In this document: piece after piece, positions 45,901 to 58,300 of the stretch
Layout of the letters: each line of letters opens with the position of its first letter
How positions within the stretch are numbered: the first letter of the stretch is position 1
NCBI GenBank assembly: GCA_964017065.1
Contig: OZ024786.1
Coordinates: forward strand, 3,038,369-3,102,368
DNA from: Haliclona indistincta
Taxonomy: Eukaryota > Porifera > Demospongiae > Haplosclerida > Chalinidae
Direction: 5' to 3'
DNA: 64,000 nt
Program-made: the position numbers and the translations under genes
Notes under the pieces: model-generated
Told to the model about the DNA's origin: nothing
Databases searched by the model: none
The model's input: the letters and a program-made list of their open reading frames with translations, nothing else

Positions 45901-48628
45901 TGCCTTTTGAACTTTGTTTTTAGCGTAATGGCGATATAAATTCCGCGATTTCTCGATCGTGATCCATTGTCAGCTAAGTGTTAGACGCCATTATTGTGAT
46001 TGCGCAATACGCACGTGACCAAGCAGTGGTTAGCGCACGTGACCAAGCACTAGCTTCAGTATCGCCGCGCCGTATGGTTCACGGAGAACACATAATATGT
46101 CTGGAGTCTTCGAAGAACGGTAAGCTCGTATAGGATCACCATTCTGCACTTGCCAGATAATTATAACCGCCGTACAGGTCTACAAACAAGTGTGGGCGGG
46201 GCTCGTATGCACTGCATGCATGCATGCGTAGGCGACCTGATATATGTACAGCATAACAATTATTTTTAGTTACAAGTTTAAAATAGAGAAAAGCCATCAA
46301 CAACAGGAAAACTAAACCAATGGTGGAAACAAAGACGGCTCGGTACTTGCATGATATTGAACTGCACATTACTGAAAAAGAAAAAAGGACACAAACAAGA
46401 AAATTAAAAAGATTTCTATCGAAATCAATAGGATGTAGGGTTGTGAAATCTACCACTGGTCCACAATGTAAACTAACAAGGAACAAACATGGAATGGTAA
46501 CACGATTGACTTGCTAACAGACCATAGATCCCTACATCAGTGGCTGTACATAAGATCAATATTTTGTCACAAGCTGAATGCACATCTGGTGTCAGTCAAC
46601 AGTAACTATAGCTGTATTAGCTACAGTCAACCACAGCAGCCACTGATGTAGGGATCTATGGTCTGTTAGCAAGTCAATCGTGTTACCATTCCATGTTTGT
46701 TCCTTGTTAGTTTACATTGTGGACCAGTGGTAGATTTCACAACCCTACATCCTATTGATTTCGATAGAAATCTTTTTAATTTTCTTGTCAACTAATGATT
46801 GCCAGCAGTTGTGCACAAACACTGAGGGTGGCTACAATTGCAGCTGCTCTCAGGGATTCATTTTCAACAGTGATAACAAAACATGTGATGGTATGTATTG
46901 TGAATGTACCATCAGATATTGCTTATGAAAATAATATCATTCAGCTCTTGAAGAGTGTGCTACTAATCATGGCTGTTCTGATGGTTGTGCTATTGTTAAC
47001 AACACTCAACAATGTTTCTGTCCTTCAGGATATACTCTCAACATTACACAATGCAATGGTTTGTGGAGCAGGACAGTATTATTTTTATACTAACGGATGA
47101 TATTTTGCTTGTTAACTGCAGATATTGATGAGTGCTCTATGTTTAGTCCTTGTGAACAAGAATGTACTAACACTGATGGGTCCTACCAGTGCTTATGTAC
47201 AAAAGGTTTTATTCTTAAAAGTGACAACTTGACTTGTCAAGGTAAAAATTACTTTTTTTTTCATGAATTAATTTCCTTTGCTCTATTTCATAGATATGAA
47301 TGAGTGTATGTTAGCTGCTCTCAATGGTAGTAGTCTATGCTCTGATAACAGTGAATGTGTTAATACTGATGGATCATATAAGTGTGTCTGTGTACCAGGA
47401 TATGATCTGACTAATGGAACCTGTCACAGTATGTTACATGATTGTTGTTATTGTATTGAATTATACATGTTGATAGGAATTGAAGAGGAACCATCTGCTC
47501 CACCTCAAATTGTGCCAAATTTTGCTCAAGACAACACATACAGTTTTACAATCACTTCACTGGAAATCACAGTAAGACTAGTACAATTATCTGTGTAATG
47601 CTTACTTTGACCTTGTAATATAGTTCAAGCAATCAAGGCAGCAGTTGTTCAGAGTTACAACAGCCATGGTCATCAATGAGTACTGTTCTATTAACCTGTG
47701 TACTATAGTACCGTCCAATGGAGACCCACCAGTGAGGTATAGAACAGTGCTTGTAATAACCAGGCTAGTAATGACACTCTACTCTAGAATCAGTGGTCTG
47801 TCAGTCAGTGAGCAAGATGTGGCGATACCAAACAGTTTATTGTCTCATAATGCTCAAGGACAGTTAGTGGTTGGGTTCTACATACAGACACAGCAGGGAT
47901 TCATTGCTCTGGCAACCATACAACAATCAGTGATGGTACAAACTCCACTTTATTCACTGTACTATACATGTTTGCATAATTTATTAATGTGTTTCTACAT
48001 GTCATAGAGTGGAGAGAAGCATTATCAAGATGCTGGGTTTACTCTAATGGCTACTCCTTCAGCTACAATAATTGTTACATCACGTGATACGTCTGTAGTT
48101 GAAAGTGTTACTGTAATCAGTACCAGTATGGTTGCTGTAGTCACTGGCACCATGGCACCTCCTCCAGTAGCACGAGAAGTGTCATCACTGGTAGTACCAC
48201 TAGTAGGAGCTGTGGGTGGAGCTGTTGTACTGGGAATACTGGTTACTATCATTGTCATCACAGCAGTGGTGTGGTGAGTTCGACTTTCACACTGATAAGA
48301 GCATACATGTACTCAGAATTTAAAATTAATAATGTGTTTGTTACAATTCTCTACATGTAAAATTTTAGTTTGTATCACACAAAATGTTTCTCTCTAAAAT
48401 TATTTGTAGCTTTAAAATGTCTGGTAAGACCAAGACATTGAGTGACTACACTAAGTATAGCACAAGGGATTGTGATGAACCAATGTCAGGAAAAGATGAA
48501 CCGATTGAGATGACTGGTTTCCATAATCCAGCACTGACTGAAGTGGTAAATATATTCATTGATGCATTTTAGTTATGTAATATTAAATTCACATTTTGCA
48601 GGAGGAAGCCATAATCGAGTTTGACTAG
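33991..48628 (+). CDS. receptor gene C: duplicate of gene B with one disrupted EGF exon
   Basis: Exons: 33991-34096, 34352-34456, 34572-35030, 35097-35207, 40040-40522, 40572-40682, 40779-41294, 41355-41399, 41452-41582, 41653-42012, 42066-42586, 42640-42832, 43564-43830, 44027-44393, 44444-44680, 44739-45101, 45148-45303, 45355-45474, [19: 45524-45539 + 46789-46890, split], 46945-47058, 47122-47241, 47294-47428, 47477-47571, 47624-47935, 48008-48273, 48410-48545, 48602-48628. Same domain order as gene B: signal peptide, three [Cys-rich + beta] repeats, NIDO, AMOP, VWD, cadherin-like, EGFs, membrane-proximal domain, TM, tail ending EEAIIEFD. Exon lengths equal those of B except exon 5 (-6) and exon 7 (-3). 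A 1249-bp element sits inside exon 19. That exon is 120 nt in B and phase 1-1, so skipping it keeps frame (about 1951 aa); reading into the insert meets a stop after ~30 codons. Introns 4 and 12 also carry insertions absent from B. Confidence 0.83.
35890..36605. repeat. foldback with telomere-like AACCCTAAAA blocks and GATCGTCGGGAGGGTC satellite
   Basis: Outer arms 35890-35945 and 36350-36400 (AAACCCAAAACCCTAAAAACC and complement). An inner inverted pair 36058-36127 / 36413-36490 contains AAAGGCTTGTTTGTAGCAC. Further satellite units lie at 36500-36590. The same satellite occurs at 14180-14590. Confidence 0.7.
36129..36205 (+). ncRNA. tRNA-like pseudogene / SINE head
   Basis: Contains an A-box-like GGTAGCACAGCGG and a B-box GGTTCGATTC at tRNA spacing, an ambiguous anticodon region (GGCTTGTAATGC) and a T-rich tract about 10 bp downstream that could serve as a Pol III terminator. 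The anticodon stem does not pair well, so a functional tRNA is unlikely. It lies in the loop of the surrounding foldback. Confidence 0.5.
36637..37372. mobile_element. GCCTCGGTGG hairpin-type repeat, copy in gene C intron 4
   Basis: Begins with the GCACCTAAGGTGC hairpin and GATGCCTCGGTGGAAT, and ends GTATGCCTCGTGGCTCCGCC...GAGGCATA. Inverted relative to the copies in gene B intron 2. Non-coding. Confidence 0.6.
37388..37480 (-). ncRNA. tRNA-like pseudogene, second copy
   Basis: On the minus strand: A-box-like GGTGGCTCAGGGGTC and B-box GGTTCGATTCC, with the same GGCTTGTAATGCAATCGG core as the copy at 36129. It is preceded by the same GCACTAACCGGT leader. The anticodon stem is again imperfect. 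Confidence 0.5.
37550..38773 (+). mobile_element. ATTAGGGAGG hairpin-type element, complete copy
   Basis: About 1.22 kb, from ATTAGGGAGACACGG to the terminal foldback 38398-38773 (arms share CATAGATCCCTACATCAGTG). It sits inside the 3.5-kb nested element. Beyond it, 38774-39184 shows no recognised feature. Confidence 0.75.
42898..43487. mobile_element. piggyBac-like MITE in gene C intron 12
   Basis: 590 bp starting CCCTTTAATTA and ending GGCTTAAAGGG, flanked by TTAA on both sides (42894-42897 and 43488-43491). Gene B intron 12 carries a single CATCTTAAATAGCAG at the same place, a clean empty site. TTAA duplication with CCC...GGG ends is diagnostic of the piggyBac superfamily. ORFs inside are not transposase. 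Confidence 0.88.
45540..46788 (+). mobile_element. ATTAGGGAGG element inserted in an EGF exon of gene C
   Basis: 1249 bp from ATTAGGGAGGCACGG to ...TTTTCTTGT with the terminal foldback 46408-46788. It splits the exon that in gene B is 21331-21450, between the codons for NECL and STND. Non-coding, with several stops in all forward frames. Confidence 0.85.
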
Positions 48629-48944
48629 CAATTATGCGCTAAAGAATAATACCTAATTCCCCTAATTCTTCATTATTGTCGTTCGCTAGCTACATATAAA
48701 ATAATAATATTGACAGTTGTGAATTATCATTGATTAGAGTAGTTTAATTGCTGTTTATAATTATCAAGAACTGTGTGCAATGAACCAAGAGAGTTTGTTT
48801 TGATTTATTTCAAGTATCTAACAGTTATCTCAACAGCTGGATTTTAGTAAAAGCATGCAATGTAAGTACTTTGTTATTGCAGTATGACTAGTTAGTAACA
48901 GAAGATCTATTCCCGTGAATCAGTCCGGATATTGGTGCGTAGGG
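48629..48944. other. 3' flank of gene C
   Basis: Matches the 3' flank of gene B (23148 to ~23375) until about 48865, which marks the right end of the duplicated block. No other feature. Confidence 0.6.
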
Positions 48945-49543
48945 TCAGATTGTGATAGTCCAGGTCTTGTGTGATCCGCAGTAGGCATGGTAGGCACCGT
49001 ACATTGCAATGATATGATAGCAGCCATCTTCTTCGTAAGTGTGGTTGACAGTGTAAGAATCAACTAAATGCTCAGTGGAGTTTTTCATTTCTGTTTCATC
49101 TCCCCAATAGACTTCAGAACTGCAAAAAAGTCATAACAGAAAATGCCATCTAAATTAATGCTGTAGAATAATATTATTTTTGCTTTAATTTTTTAGCCTA
49201 AATGAAATAATTTTTTTAAGTCTTTAAAAAAATTAATGACATCTGTATATTTACTCAAAATTGACGAGAATGCTCACAATAATTATGCATTAAAATAATT
49301 AATATTAATTTTTTTGTTTACTTACAAAAACTTCATATCACGACCATTTGGAAGACAGGTACCAAAAACTGGATGAATGTTCAGAGTGACCTCTTTCCCA
49401 TTTTTAGTCAACTTAGTCTCGGCATCATCCAGTTCAGTAGCACATGGACAACAGTTGTCATCACATAAATTTGCTTTGTACTGAACAGCCAGTACTAGAG
49501 TAGTTGATACCAGCAGGACTAAAATGGAAGCCGACTTCATCAT
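48945..49543 (-). CDS. small secreted PKD-like protein, copy 2 (130 aa)
   Basis: Exons 49326-49543 and 48945-49119, phase 2, 393 nt including stop, exactly the coding length of the copy at 1298-1774. Signal peptide MMKSASILVLLVSTTLVLA, then Cys cluster (CDDNCCPCA). Exon 2 begins SEVYWGDE, has three N-linked sequons and ends with NHTYEEDGC, MYGAYHAYCG and TITI. The WGD / HTY..DG pattern again suggests a PKD-type beta-sandwich. TATAAAAG on the minus strand (49592-49599) is a fitting TATA box. The Cys pattern is shared with copy 1. Function unknown. Confidence 0.75.
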
Positions 49544-49599
49544 ACAAAACTTAGTAAAGAAGGTTCACAACTGGTGCAGATCACTGAGCAACTTTTATA

Positions 49600-50501
49600 C
49601 TAAATGGTTGCTTTCTTTAATAACTAGTTAATAACTAGTGTACGCAAGTATGGCATAGAAGTACCACTCTCGTACTCATGCATTGATACTTGTATATTAT
49701 CGTAATAGTTCCACTAAATGTCTTGTATCTTGCAGTACCTCTAGGAAGACAAGTCTCTAATACAATGTGCTAAAGGAACATTATGCCTGTATGACAGTAC
49801 TGTATCTAGACAGTAAAGCTAATAATGTACACTACTGATATACAGACTGTATTACTTTATTGTGAGGAAGACAAGATTACATACAGTACTTGCTGAGATA
49901 TTGTACCGGGAAGACAAGGTCTACCATAGCTACTGCAATGAGATGAGGAACCATTCCTTCAGAGCAGGTACAATAGTTCAGCCATTAGTAACAATGTAAT
50001 ACTCACCGGTCTAGCACTACTCCAGATACATTGTACAAAACGTTTCCACTTGAATACTAGATCAGCGACGAATTCGAAGCAAAAAAGTCAGATAGGAGGC
50101 ATCAAGATGCAGATCAGCATACACTGATCAATTATCATAACATTATGCACTTTCTAGCCGGCACACTTGCTGATAGTCCATATACTGCAAGTATAGTGGA
50201 CCCTCTCATAGTGGACACTCCCAACAGCAGACACCTCCATGCATGTAACGACTATTTTGCTGATGCACATAACAAGAAAGAGATTGAACCTCCATGTAAG
50301 GGACACCTCAATGTAACGGGCAAACAGCATGCACTTGCCCAATTTTTACGTTGGTGTCAATTTAAAACATCATAAATCTTTCATAAATCTGATTTTCACC
50401 ACTAACAATCCTTGGCTTTAATAATTATTCCGCAAGAATTGATATTGTATTTATAGATCAAATTTTAATATCATAATTTTATCATCAAAATACATTAATA
50501 A
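49600..50501. other. intergenic, nothing recognised
   Basis: No spliced or long ORF with support. Non-repetitive AT-rich DNA. Confidence 0.5.
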
Positions 50502-51517
50502 TTATTGTGAATCTATTTTGTGTCTTAGTGTTCTTGTAGCAATAGTGTACATGTCCATTGTTCTCAGTAATTCAGCTAATCTCGTACGATCATTTCTCTC
50601 GTCTGCCTCTAACCATGTTTGCAGTATTCTACTAACTTGTGCGTAAAGAGTCTTTTCGTCGTGTTTAATGGACATCGTGTGGAATCGAGGCAGCCTTAGC
50701 TTGTCTCCGAACCACTCGATGCCATATGGTTGAATGAACGGAATCACACTCTCAGCAAGATCAGTTAGTTCATCCTGATCGGGATCACCTATAATGACAA
50801 TTACAACTCAGTCACGAGAGCAATATAGAGGATAGACCCTGACTACAAAATTCGAATTTTCTTGCATGTGAAAATTTTGATATGGTGTCATTGCAAAATT
50901 TACTATTTTACTGGTGACAGCAAGATTATCTTGGGCAATAGCGGATAACTTTGTGAGTATCTAATCTCTACTTAATAATTATTCAAACATGTCATCCAGT
51001 ACGTACATTAGAAATCAACATCATCAACATGTACAACTGCATACAATCTTCGGAAATAGTTCTCTAAGAACACGATAAACAGTCATGCAAAAAGCAGGTG
51101 GACGTGAAGCAGATAATAAAAATGATTAATAAAAATTGGCGCATTGGCGCATGATTAATAAAAATTGATGGGTAGTAAACCTAACGTATTTCTAGCATAC
51201 AAAAAACTATGAAACACATTGTGAGACAGTGTGTGCAAGTGACCATTTGTGTGAAACACGATCTGTGAAATAAAGAAACTATACGTGACAAGATGAGTCA
51301 TGCTAAAAAGCTTACCTTCTTCAAAATAGACCTTTGCTGCTTTTGTCTGCTGGCCTTGTCTTGTTGCTTTATTATCACTATAATAAGCATTGTACTGATC
51401 AGGAGGTGTGGCAGTGGGCGGAGCATGATGCTGGTGCATAGTGTACATGTTCTGGCTAATATTGAATGAGTTCCCAGTGCCTCCAAAATAGTTGTTGAAG
51501 AAGTGGCCGTGTGACAT
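50502..51517 (-). CDS. death-domain-only protein (162 aa)
   Basis: Exon 1 51316-51517 (ATG preceded by an in-frame stop) and exon 2 50502-50788, joined in phase 1 (489 nt). The N-terminal ~65 residues are low-complexity, rich in Asn, Gln, His and Pro. Residues ~65-162 have the helical pattern of a death domain: DELTDLAESVIPF (helix 1), GIEWFGDKLRLPRF, SRILQTWLEADERNDRTRLA (the conserved Trp of helix 5) and ELLRTMDMYTIA (helix 6). Death domains build receptor or innate-immune signalling complexes by homotypic contact. As an adaptor-like protein with no other domain it would act in the cytosol (inference). It is divergent from the thioredoxin gene with 439 bp between start codons. Confidence 0.7.
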
Positions 51518-51572
51518 AGCTGACACTGAGGACAGCTAGTCTACTGAAACAAGCAATAGAGTAAATTAGAGC

Positions 51573-51780
<208 letters not shown>

Positions 51781-51955
51781 CTCTCTCATTTCTCTTTCGT
51801 CAACATTAACAACAGCATGCCATCATCTCACCTAAACTGAAATTCGAACCAGCGCAGTTGTTCTGAGCCAGCGCCTTCTTTTGTTGTGATGACTATGCTG
51901 GTGGGTGTGGCTAGTAAGTTTGGTAGGCGGAGTTAAGTTACAATCAATCGTAAAA

Positions 51956-52340
51956 ATGGCGGATGGCGGTGGAGGTAAAGTGAAGACCATTCAGTCGGAC
52001 TCTGAGTTTCAGAAAGAGCTGGTTCTTGCTGCGGAGCGTCTGGTTGTAGTGGACTTCTTCGCTACGTGGTAAAATGTTTTAATCTAAAAGTAGTCACTTT
52101 TCTAGAACTCGTCGGACTGTGGCACGGCTAGTAGTACTCCTGCATGTATGAGTCTGTCATGGAATTTTCTACTCACTTATCAACTCTGTCTGTTCGTTTG
52201 TCTCTTTCTGTTGTTATCTCTCTATCTCCTTCCCTCTCTCTCCCTCTCTCCCTCCCTCCCTCCCTCCCTCCCTCCCTCCCTCCCTCCCTCCCTCCCTCCC
52301 TCCCTCCCTCCCTCCCCCCTCTCTCTCTCCCTCCCTCCCT

Positions 52341-52388
<48 letters not shown>

Positions 52389-55300
52389 GTGTGCCCCGTG
52401 TAAAACTATAGCTCCCAAATTCAACCAGCTCAGTACCAAGTATGAGGCTGCAGTATTTCTAAGAGCAGATGTTGAAATATGTAAAGTGAGTACTCATCTT
52501 ATTCACAGTCATACAAGGAGGGATACGTTGCCTAGTATCAACCCTAGAGGCATGGGCGTATTAATTTAGCATAATGCGTTTGTGTTGTTTATAATGTTCT
52601 AGATGAAAACCGCCACTGGAGTACAGCGCGCTGTTTTATAAATAGAACCAAAGTGGTTGGGGTAAGGTGTGGGCGTGTTAATATTTAGCTGTTTATTGAT
52701 GCCATCGCTAAATTTAGTACCTGCAAATAATAATAGTTTAAGGCAATGTCTTGGATATGATCAATGTATTGTTGGATAGTGAGGCGTCTAGTGACCATGC
52801 ATAATGAGCCGTTTGACTTGTTTGATTGTAATAAAAGTATTGACGTGTATGTAACTAAGTAATGAGCCCCACCCTAGCCCTCAGGCAGAGCACATGCTAT
52901 GTGTCAATCCTCAGGGCAGGGCACATGCTATGTGTCAATCCTCAGGGCAGGCATGCTATGTGTCAATCCTCGGGCAGAGCACATGCTATGTGTCAATCCT
53001 CGGGCAGAGCACATGCTATGTGTCAATCCTCAGGCAGAGTGCATGCTCTCAGGTAGAGCACATGCTATGTGTCAATCCTCAGGGTAGAGCACATGCTATG
53101 TGTCAATCCTCAGGGTAGAGCACATGCTATGTGTCAATCCTCAGGCAGAGTGCATGCTCTCAGGTAGAGCACATGCTATGTGTCAATCCTCGGACAGAGT
53201 GCATGCTCTCAGGTAGAGCACATGCTATGTGTCAATCCTCAGGGCAGAGTGCATGCTCTCAGGTAGAGCACATGCTATGTGTCAATCCTCAGGGCAGAGT
53301 GCATGCTCTCAGGTAGAGCACATGCTATGTGTCAATCCTCAGGCAGAGTGCATGCTCTCAGGTAGAGCACATGCTATGTGTCAATCCTCAGGGCAGGGCA
53401 CATGCTATGTGTCAATCCTCAGGGCAGAGCACATGCTATGTGTCAATCCTCGGGCAGAGCACATGCTATGTGTCAATCCTCAGGGCAGGGCACATGCTAT
53501 GTGTCAATCCTCAGGGCAGAGTGCATGCTCTCAGGTAGAGCACATGCTATGTGTCAATCCTCAGGGCAGAGCACATGCTATGTGTCAATCCTCGGGCAGA
53601 GCACATGCTATGTGTCAATCCTCGGGCAGAGCACATGCTATGTGTCAATCCTCAGGGCAGGGCACATGCTATGTGTCAATCCTCGGCCAGAGTGCATGCT
53701 ACTCTCTCAAATAATTCTTCTCAATTTGCTAAAAAATTTCAAGGAATAATATTAGCAATGTGCATTTATGAAAGTCACCGTGACGTTTATTGTTAATGGA
53801 CTTCCAAGTACAGAAAACCTACATAATCAATAATTAATTTATCGGGGCTGGTCAGTGAAATGCTGAAACACTTGATTTATGACAATTTTGGTAATCTGGA
53901 TTATGCAGTTAAGGGTTCCAGTTTCACACGCAGTCCTGTTTGATACTGGTTTGGTAGCTGCAATAGGAATTCGATCACACTATCATTAATTAATTTTAGT
54001 GAAACTGAACTCGATTTTGTCACTAACCTTGTGATTTGAGTCTGTCGTTCTATACAGCTATAATCTTCGTAGAACCTTCACTAAGCAATCACTCCTAAAG
54101 AGAATCACACGTTATTCCACATTGCAGCAACAACATGCACACCTGCTTAGCCTTATGTGCAACATGCTTTTGTGTGATTTAAAAGCCACCACTGGAGTAT
54201 GACACACTGCTTAGAAACCACCACTGGAGTAGGGCTGAAACGAATAACACATTTTCATGTTCGAATAGTCACTAGCTAAAACGAACGAATAGTCGAATAC
54301 TCTATTATCGGAATAAAACTAGGTCTAGCAACCAGTGCGCAAGAACAAATAATTATGTTAGAAAGTTGTATATCAACATAAAGTCAGGGCTCTGGCTTGA
54401 TTTGTGGACTGGTTACAAATAGCCCAAGTTTCCCAACTGCTAAAAGACTTCAAACGAATATTCGAATAGCTGCAATAGCATTCGAATACTGTAAAAACGA
54501 TCCAATAGTCGAATAGTACAAGTATTCGTTTCAGCCCTACACTGGAGTACAACACACTGCTTATAAACCACTACTGAAGTATGACTCGCTGCTTAGAAAA
54601 CCGAATATTTGGAACCAAAGTGGTTGAGGCAATCTACATGTAGGTGGTGGTTGTGGGCGTGGTTAAGAACTATTTGATTGATCCATCATTTTCACAGCTG
54701 CTACATGCTTCAACAGTTTTTTCTTATAATCAACAGGAAGGCATGTTATTAGCCGTATGTGTTTATTTCCACAGCAAAGAAATATGAGCTTCTATGTGAG
54801 ATGCAAAGCAGTTTTATGCGGTTAACAGATGATGTGTACTTATAAGCAAGCAGCGCCTAACTACGTACGGTCGATCAAGGACAGGATGTACATGTATGTG
54901 TACTGCGACAGTAAACAGGCGACTGAGTGTAAATATATTAATTGTCGTATGGTATTAAACAACAGAGATAGTTGATGATGGATAATGACTGAGGGCAGAA
55001 TGTAACATGATACTGTGAACAATGGTGAACTAGTCCTGAGTTCAGCAGACTGACCATGGTAAACACGGTGATTCATATGTGTACAGATAATTCACTTGTG
55101 AGCATCAGAAATTAATCTTTTCTTTGATTTTATACTGAAAGCGACTTGCATGTAAGTCTTGTTCTATATTGTTCTTTTGTCGCAATTGATGTCTTTTACT
55201 GTCATATCATATTCTGATGGTTATCAGTGCACTAGACTTCATCTTGATAAGCATGCAGCATTATTCACGAAGGATACGGCGTACTACATACCATTGATGG

Positions 55301-58300
55301 TAAGGTACATTTTACATGATTTGGTTGAGAACGTGTGATAATGCACGAGATGAAGGCGAGTGCATTGTCAGCATTCAAGACTGTTATTGGCACGCCAAAC
55401 GCGTGATAATGCACGAGATGAAGGCGAGTGCATTGTCAGCATTCAAGACTGTTTTTGGCACGCCAAGAGTAGTCTGTTTAGGACACCTTCTGGCAGATCT
55501 GGAGGTCACATGGTTAGCATTAACACTGTAATAATAACCACTAACATGTTACTTGGCAACGTTATAATAACAGTCATGAGATAATCCTAACCACTGCTGT
55601 GCTCACCAAATCTCTGATCAATACCTCTACCAGCTTGTGTTTCAATGGCCACAGAGAAACCACCCATAGCTAGTGAGGCTCTTGCTAATCTCGAACAGCA
55701 GCTGACCTGTCCAGTCTGTCTGGACCGTTATAACCAGCCCAGAACACTGCCATGTTTTCACTCGTTTTGTCATGACTGTCTTGGTCGCTTTCCAGTGGAT
55801 ATAAAAGGTGATAAGCACTTTATCACTTGCCCCGTGTGCCGCCACACTACACAACAACCAGACAAGGGAGTGAGTGGATTCCAGTCTGCCTTTCTCATCA
55901 ACAACCTCCTGGAGCTCCATCAAGTGCTAGAGAAGGTGTCTGGATCTCAGCAGAATAACTGTGAGAACTGCCTCAAAGAACAAGCCACTGGATACTGCAA
56001 ACAATGCTCTAGATTCTTCTGCCAGACCTGTATTGACAAGCACAATTCATGGGTAGACTTCACCAGCCACCAGATTCTGGGGGTGGAAGATGTGACCAAC
56101 ACTGCCTCCAAGCTAATTCCTCTCAAGGAGCAACTCACTATGGAGTGTAGCAGTCATGGTGAGCCATTGAAAGTGTACTGCGACACATGTGATAAGCTTA
56201 TCTGCCAGCTTTGCACTACTTCAAAGGCACATCGCAACCATGATTACGAGCCGATCACTGATTCCTTCCCGAGACACCGGCAGCAGATTGTGGATAACCT
56301 TAAGAAAGTTAAAGAAAAGCTAACTGCTTTTACCACTGTTACACAAGCAGTGGAAACCTGCGAAAATGATATATTGGAACAGGTAGTAGCTGCGAGGAGA
56401 GATATCGAAGCCACTGTTGAGAAACTGGTACAGTTATTGCAAGATTTAAAGAGGCAATCGATGAGAGAGCTCGACCAAGTCACAGATGCCTATATAAAGA
56501 AGATTTCAGCTTTTAAGAAAGAGTCAGACATTACCATCACAAAGCTGAAGAGCTGCAAAGAGTTTGCAGAGGAGGGGCTGAGGATCGGGAGCCAGCAGCA
56601 GATCCTTGTGATGAAAAGACAGATGGTGGAGCACATGGCAGCTGTCTGTTCACTAGACAACCTCCAACCAGTGGAAGAGATCAGAGTGAGGTTTATAAAG
56701 GGCGCTAGGGTTTTAGAGGCATTTCACAGTCTGGGTAGTGTGGTTAGGTTTGGGCAGTTTAAGGCCGCTGGTGACGAAGCAAGCTTTGATCTTTGCAGTG
56801 CAGCTCCTTTCCCGTCTAAGCAGGTCTCTTGCCAGCTCTCTCCAGCAGTCGACCCCACAGTTATTGTTAGGTGTGTCGTACACCAAGTGACTCCTGGCAA
56901 ATTTAAGGTTCATTATTCTCCTCCCACTGCTGGTCTCCACCAGCTGAGAGTGCAGGTTGGAGGGTCTGATATCCTTGACGCCCCTCTCAATGTAAGTATC
57001 ATGCCCAGGAGGGCGGTACAGAGATTCAACGATCTCTCAGATCCACGAGGATTAGCTATAACAAAGGAAGGTCACCTTATTGTGTTAGAAAGTGGCAAAC
57101 ACTGCATCACCTTTATCGATCCTGCAAACACAAGGAAAACCAGAAGCATTGGACAGTTTGGTAAAGAACGAGTACAATTTAACAATCCTCAAGGCGTGGC
57201 AATGACCCAAAATGGCCGCATTGTCGTGTCTGATTACATGAATCGCCGTCTAAAAGTGTTAACATCAGAAGGTGCCTTCATAGCTACAATCGGCACTAAG
57301 GGCTTTAGACCACAGTATCCAACAGGTGTGTTTGTTCATCACAATGGACAAATCTTTGTGGCTGATAAATGCAATCATCGAATCATGGTCTTCAATGATG
57401 ACTTTACTTACTCTCACAGCTTTGGCAGAGAGGGGGCCCAGCCTGGTGATTTTAGTTTTCCACAAGGCCTTGCTTTCGATGCTGATGGCATGGTTTATGT
57501 TGCTGATCATATCAACAACAGAGTTCAGAAGTTTAGTCCCGATGGTAGGCTGCTGGCTGTCATCAATAGGAGAGGAGAAGGAGGAGATCGGTTGAATCGT
57601 CCGCATGGTCTGTGTGTCGATGCTAATGACATACTTTATGTGACTGAGTGGAGTAGTAATACAGTGAGTATGTTTAGTAGTAATGGCAAGTTTCTCGGAT
57701 ATATCGGTGACAGTGATGGCTCTAGTTTCAATCGACCAAAGTACATTGTGTCAGACAAGATAGGTCGACTGTACATCAGTGACAACAATGGTGTTATTAC
57801 TTACTAACAAATTTTGAGAACCAACCTTTAATTTTAATGCTTTGTCCATAAAAACATGTTTATCCTGCACAGAGCAGTGTTCTATATAAACTCACTTGGT
57901 ATTGACTGTACTAGACCACCTATACTACTATGAATACATTAGAATGCGTCATCATAACTATCACATGACATAATTCAACCACAATTCTGGGTGTGTTTGC
58001 TGCTAGTGCTAGCTAGTTTCAATGGCAGAGAAAGCACCCAATTCTAGTGAGGTTCTAGCTGATCTTAAGCTTCTTTCAACCTGTCCAGTTTGTCTTGCTC
58101 ACTACAGTAAGTTAAGGACACTGCCCTGTCTTCACTCATTCTGTCATGGCTGTCTTAGTAACTTCCCTGTGAAAATCAAGGAAAACAAACACTTTATCAC
58201 TTGTCCTGTGTGTCTCCAGACAACACAACAGTCCAAAAAAGGAGAGTTGCAGTCCACGTTTCTGGTGGAAGAAGCCGATGCTTTTGATACACCTTTAAAT

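Noticed and set aside
52144..52569. 141-aa ORF over thioredoxin exon 2
   Set aside because: It reads the intronic CT repeat, then the true exon, then intron; only 52389-52485 is coding.
52862..53796. ORFs of up to 161 aa with 'HAMCQSSGR' repeats
   Set aside because: Artefact of a minisatellite whose unit lacks stops; overlapping frames are equally open.
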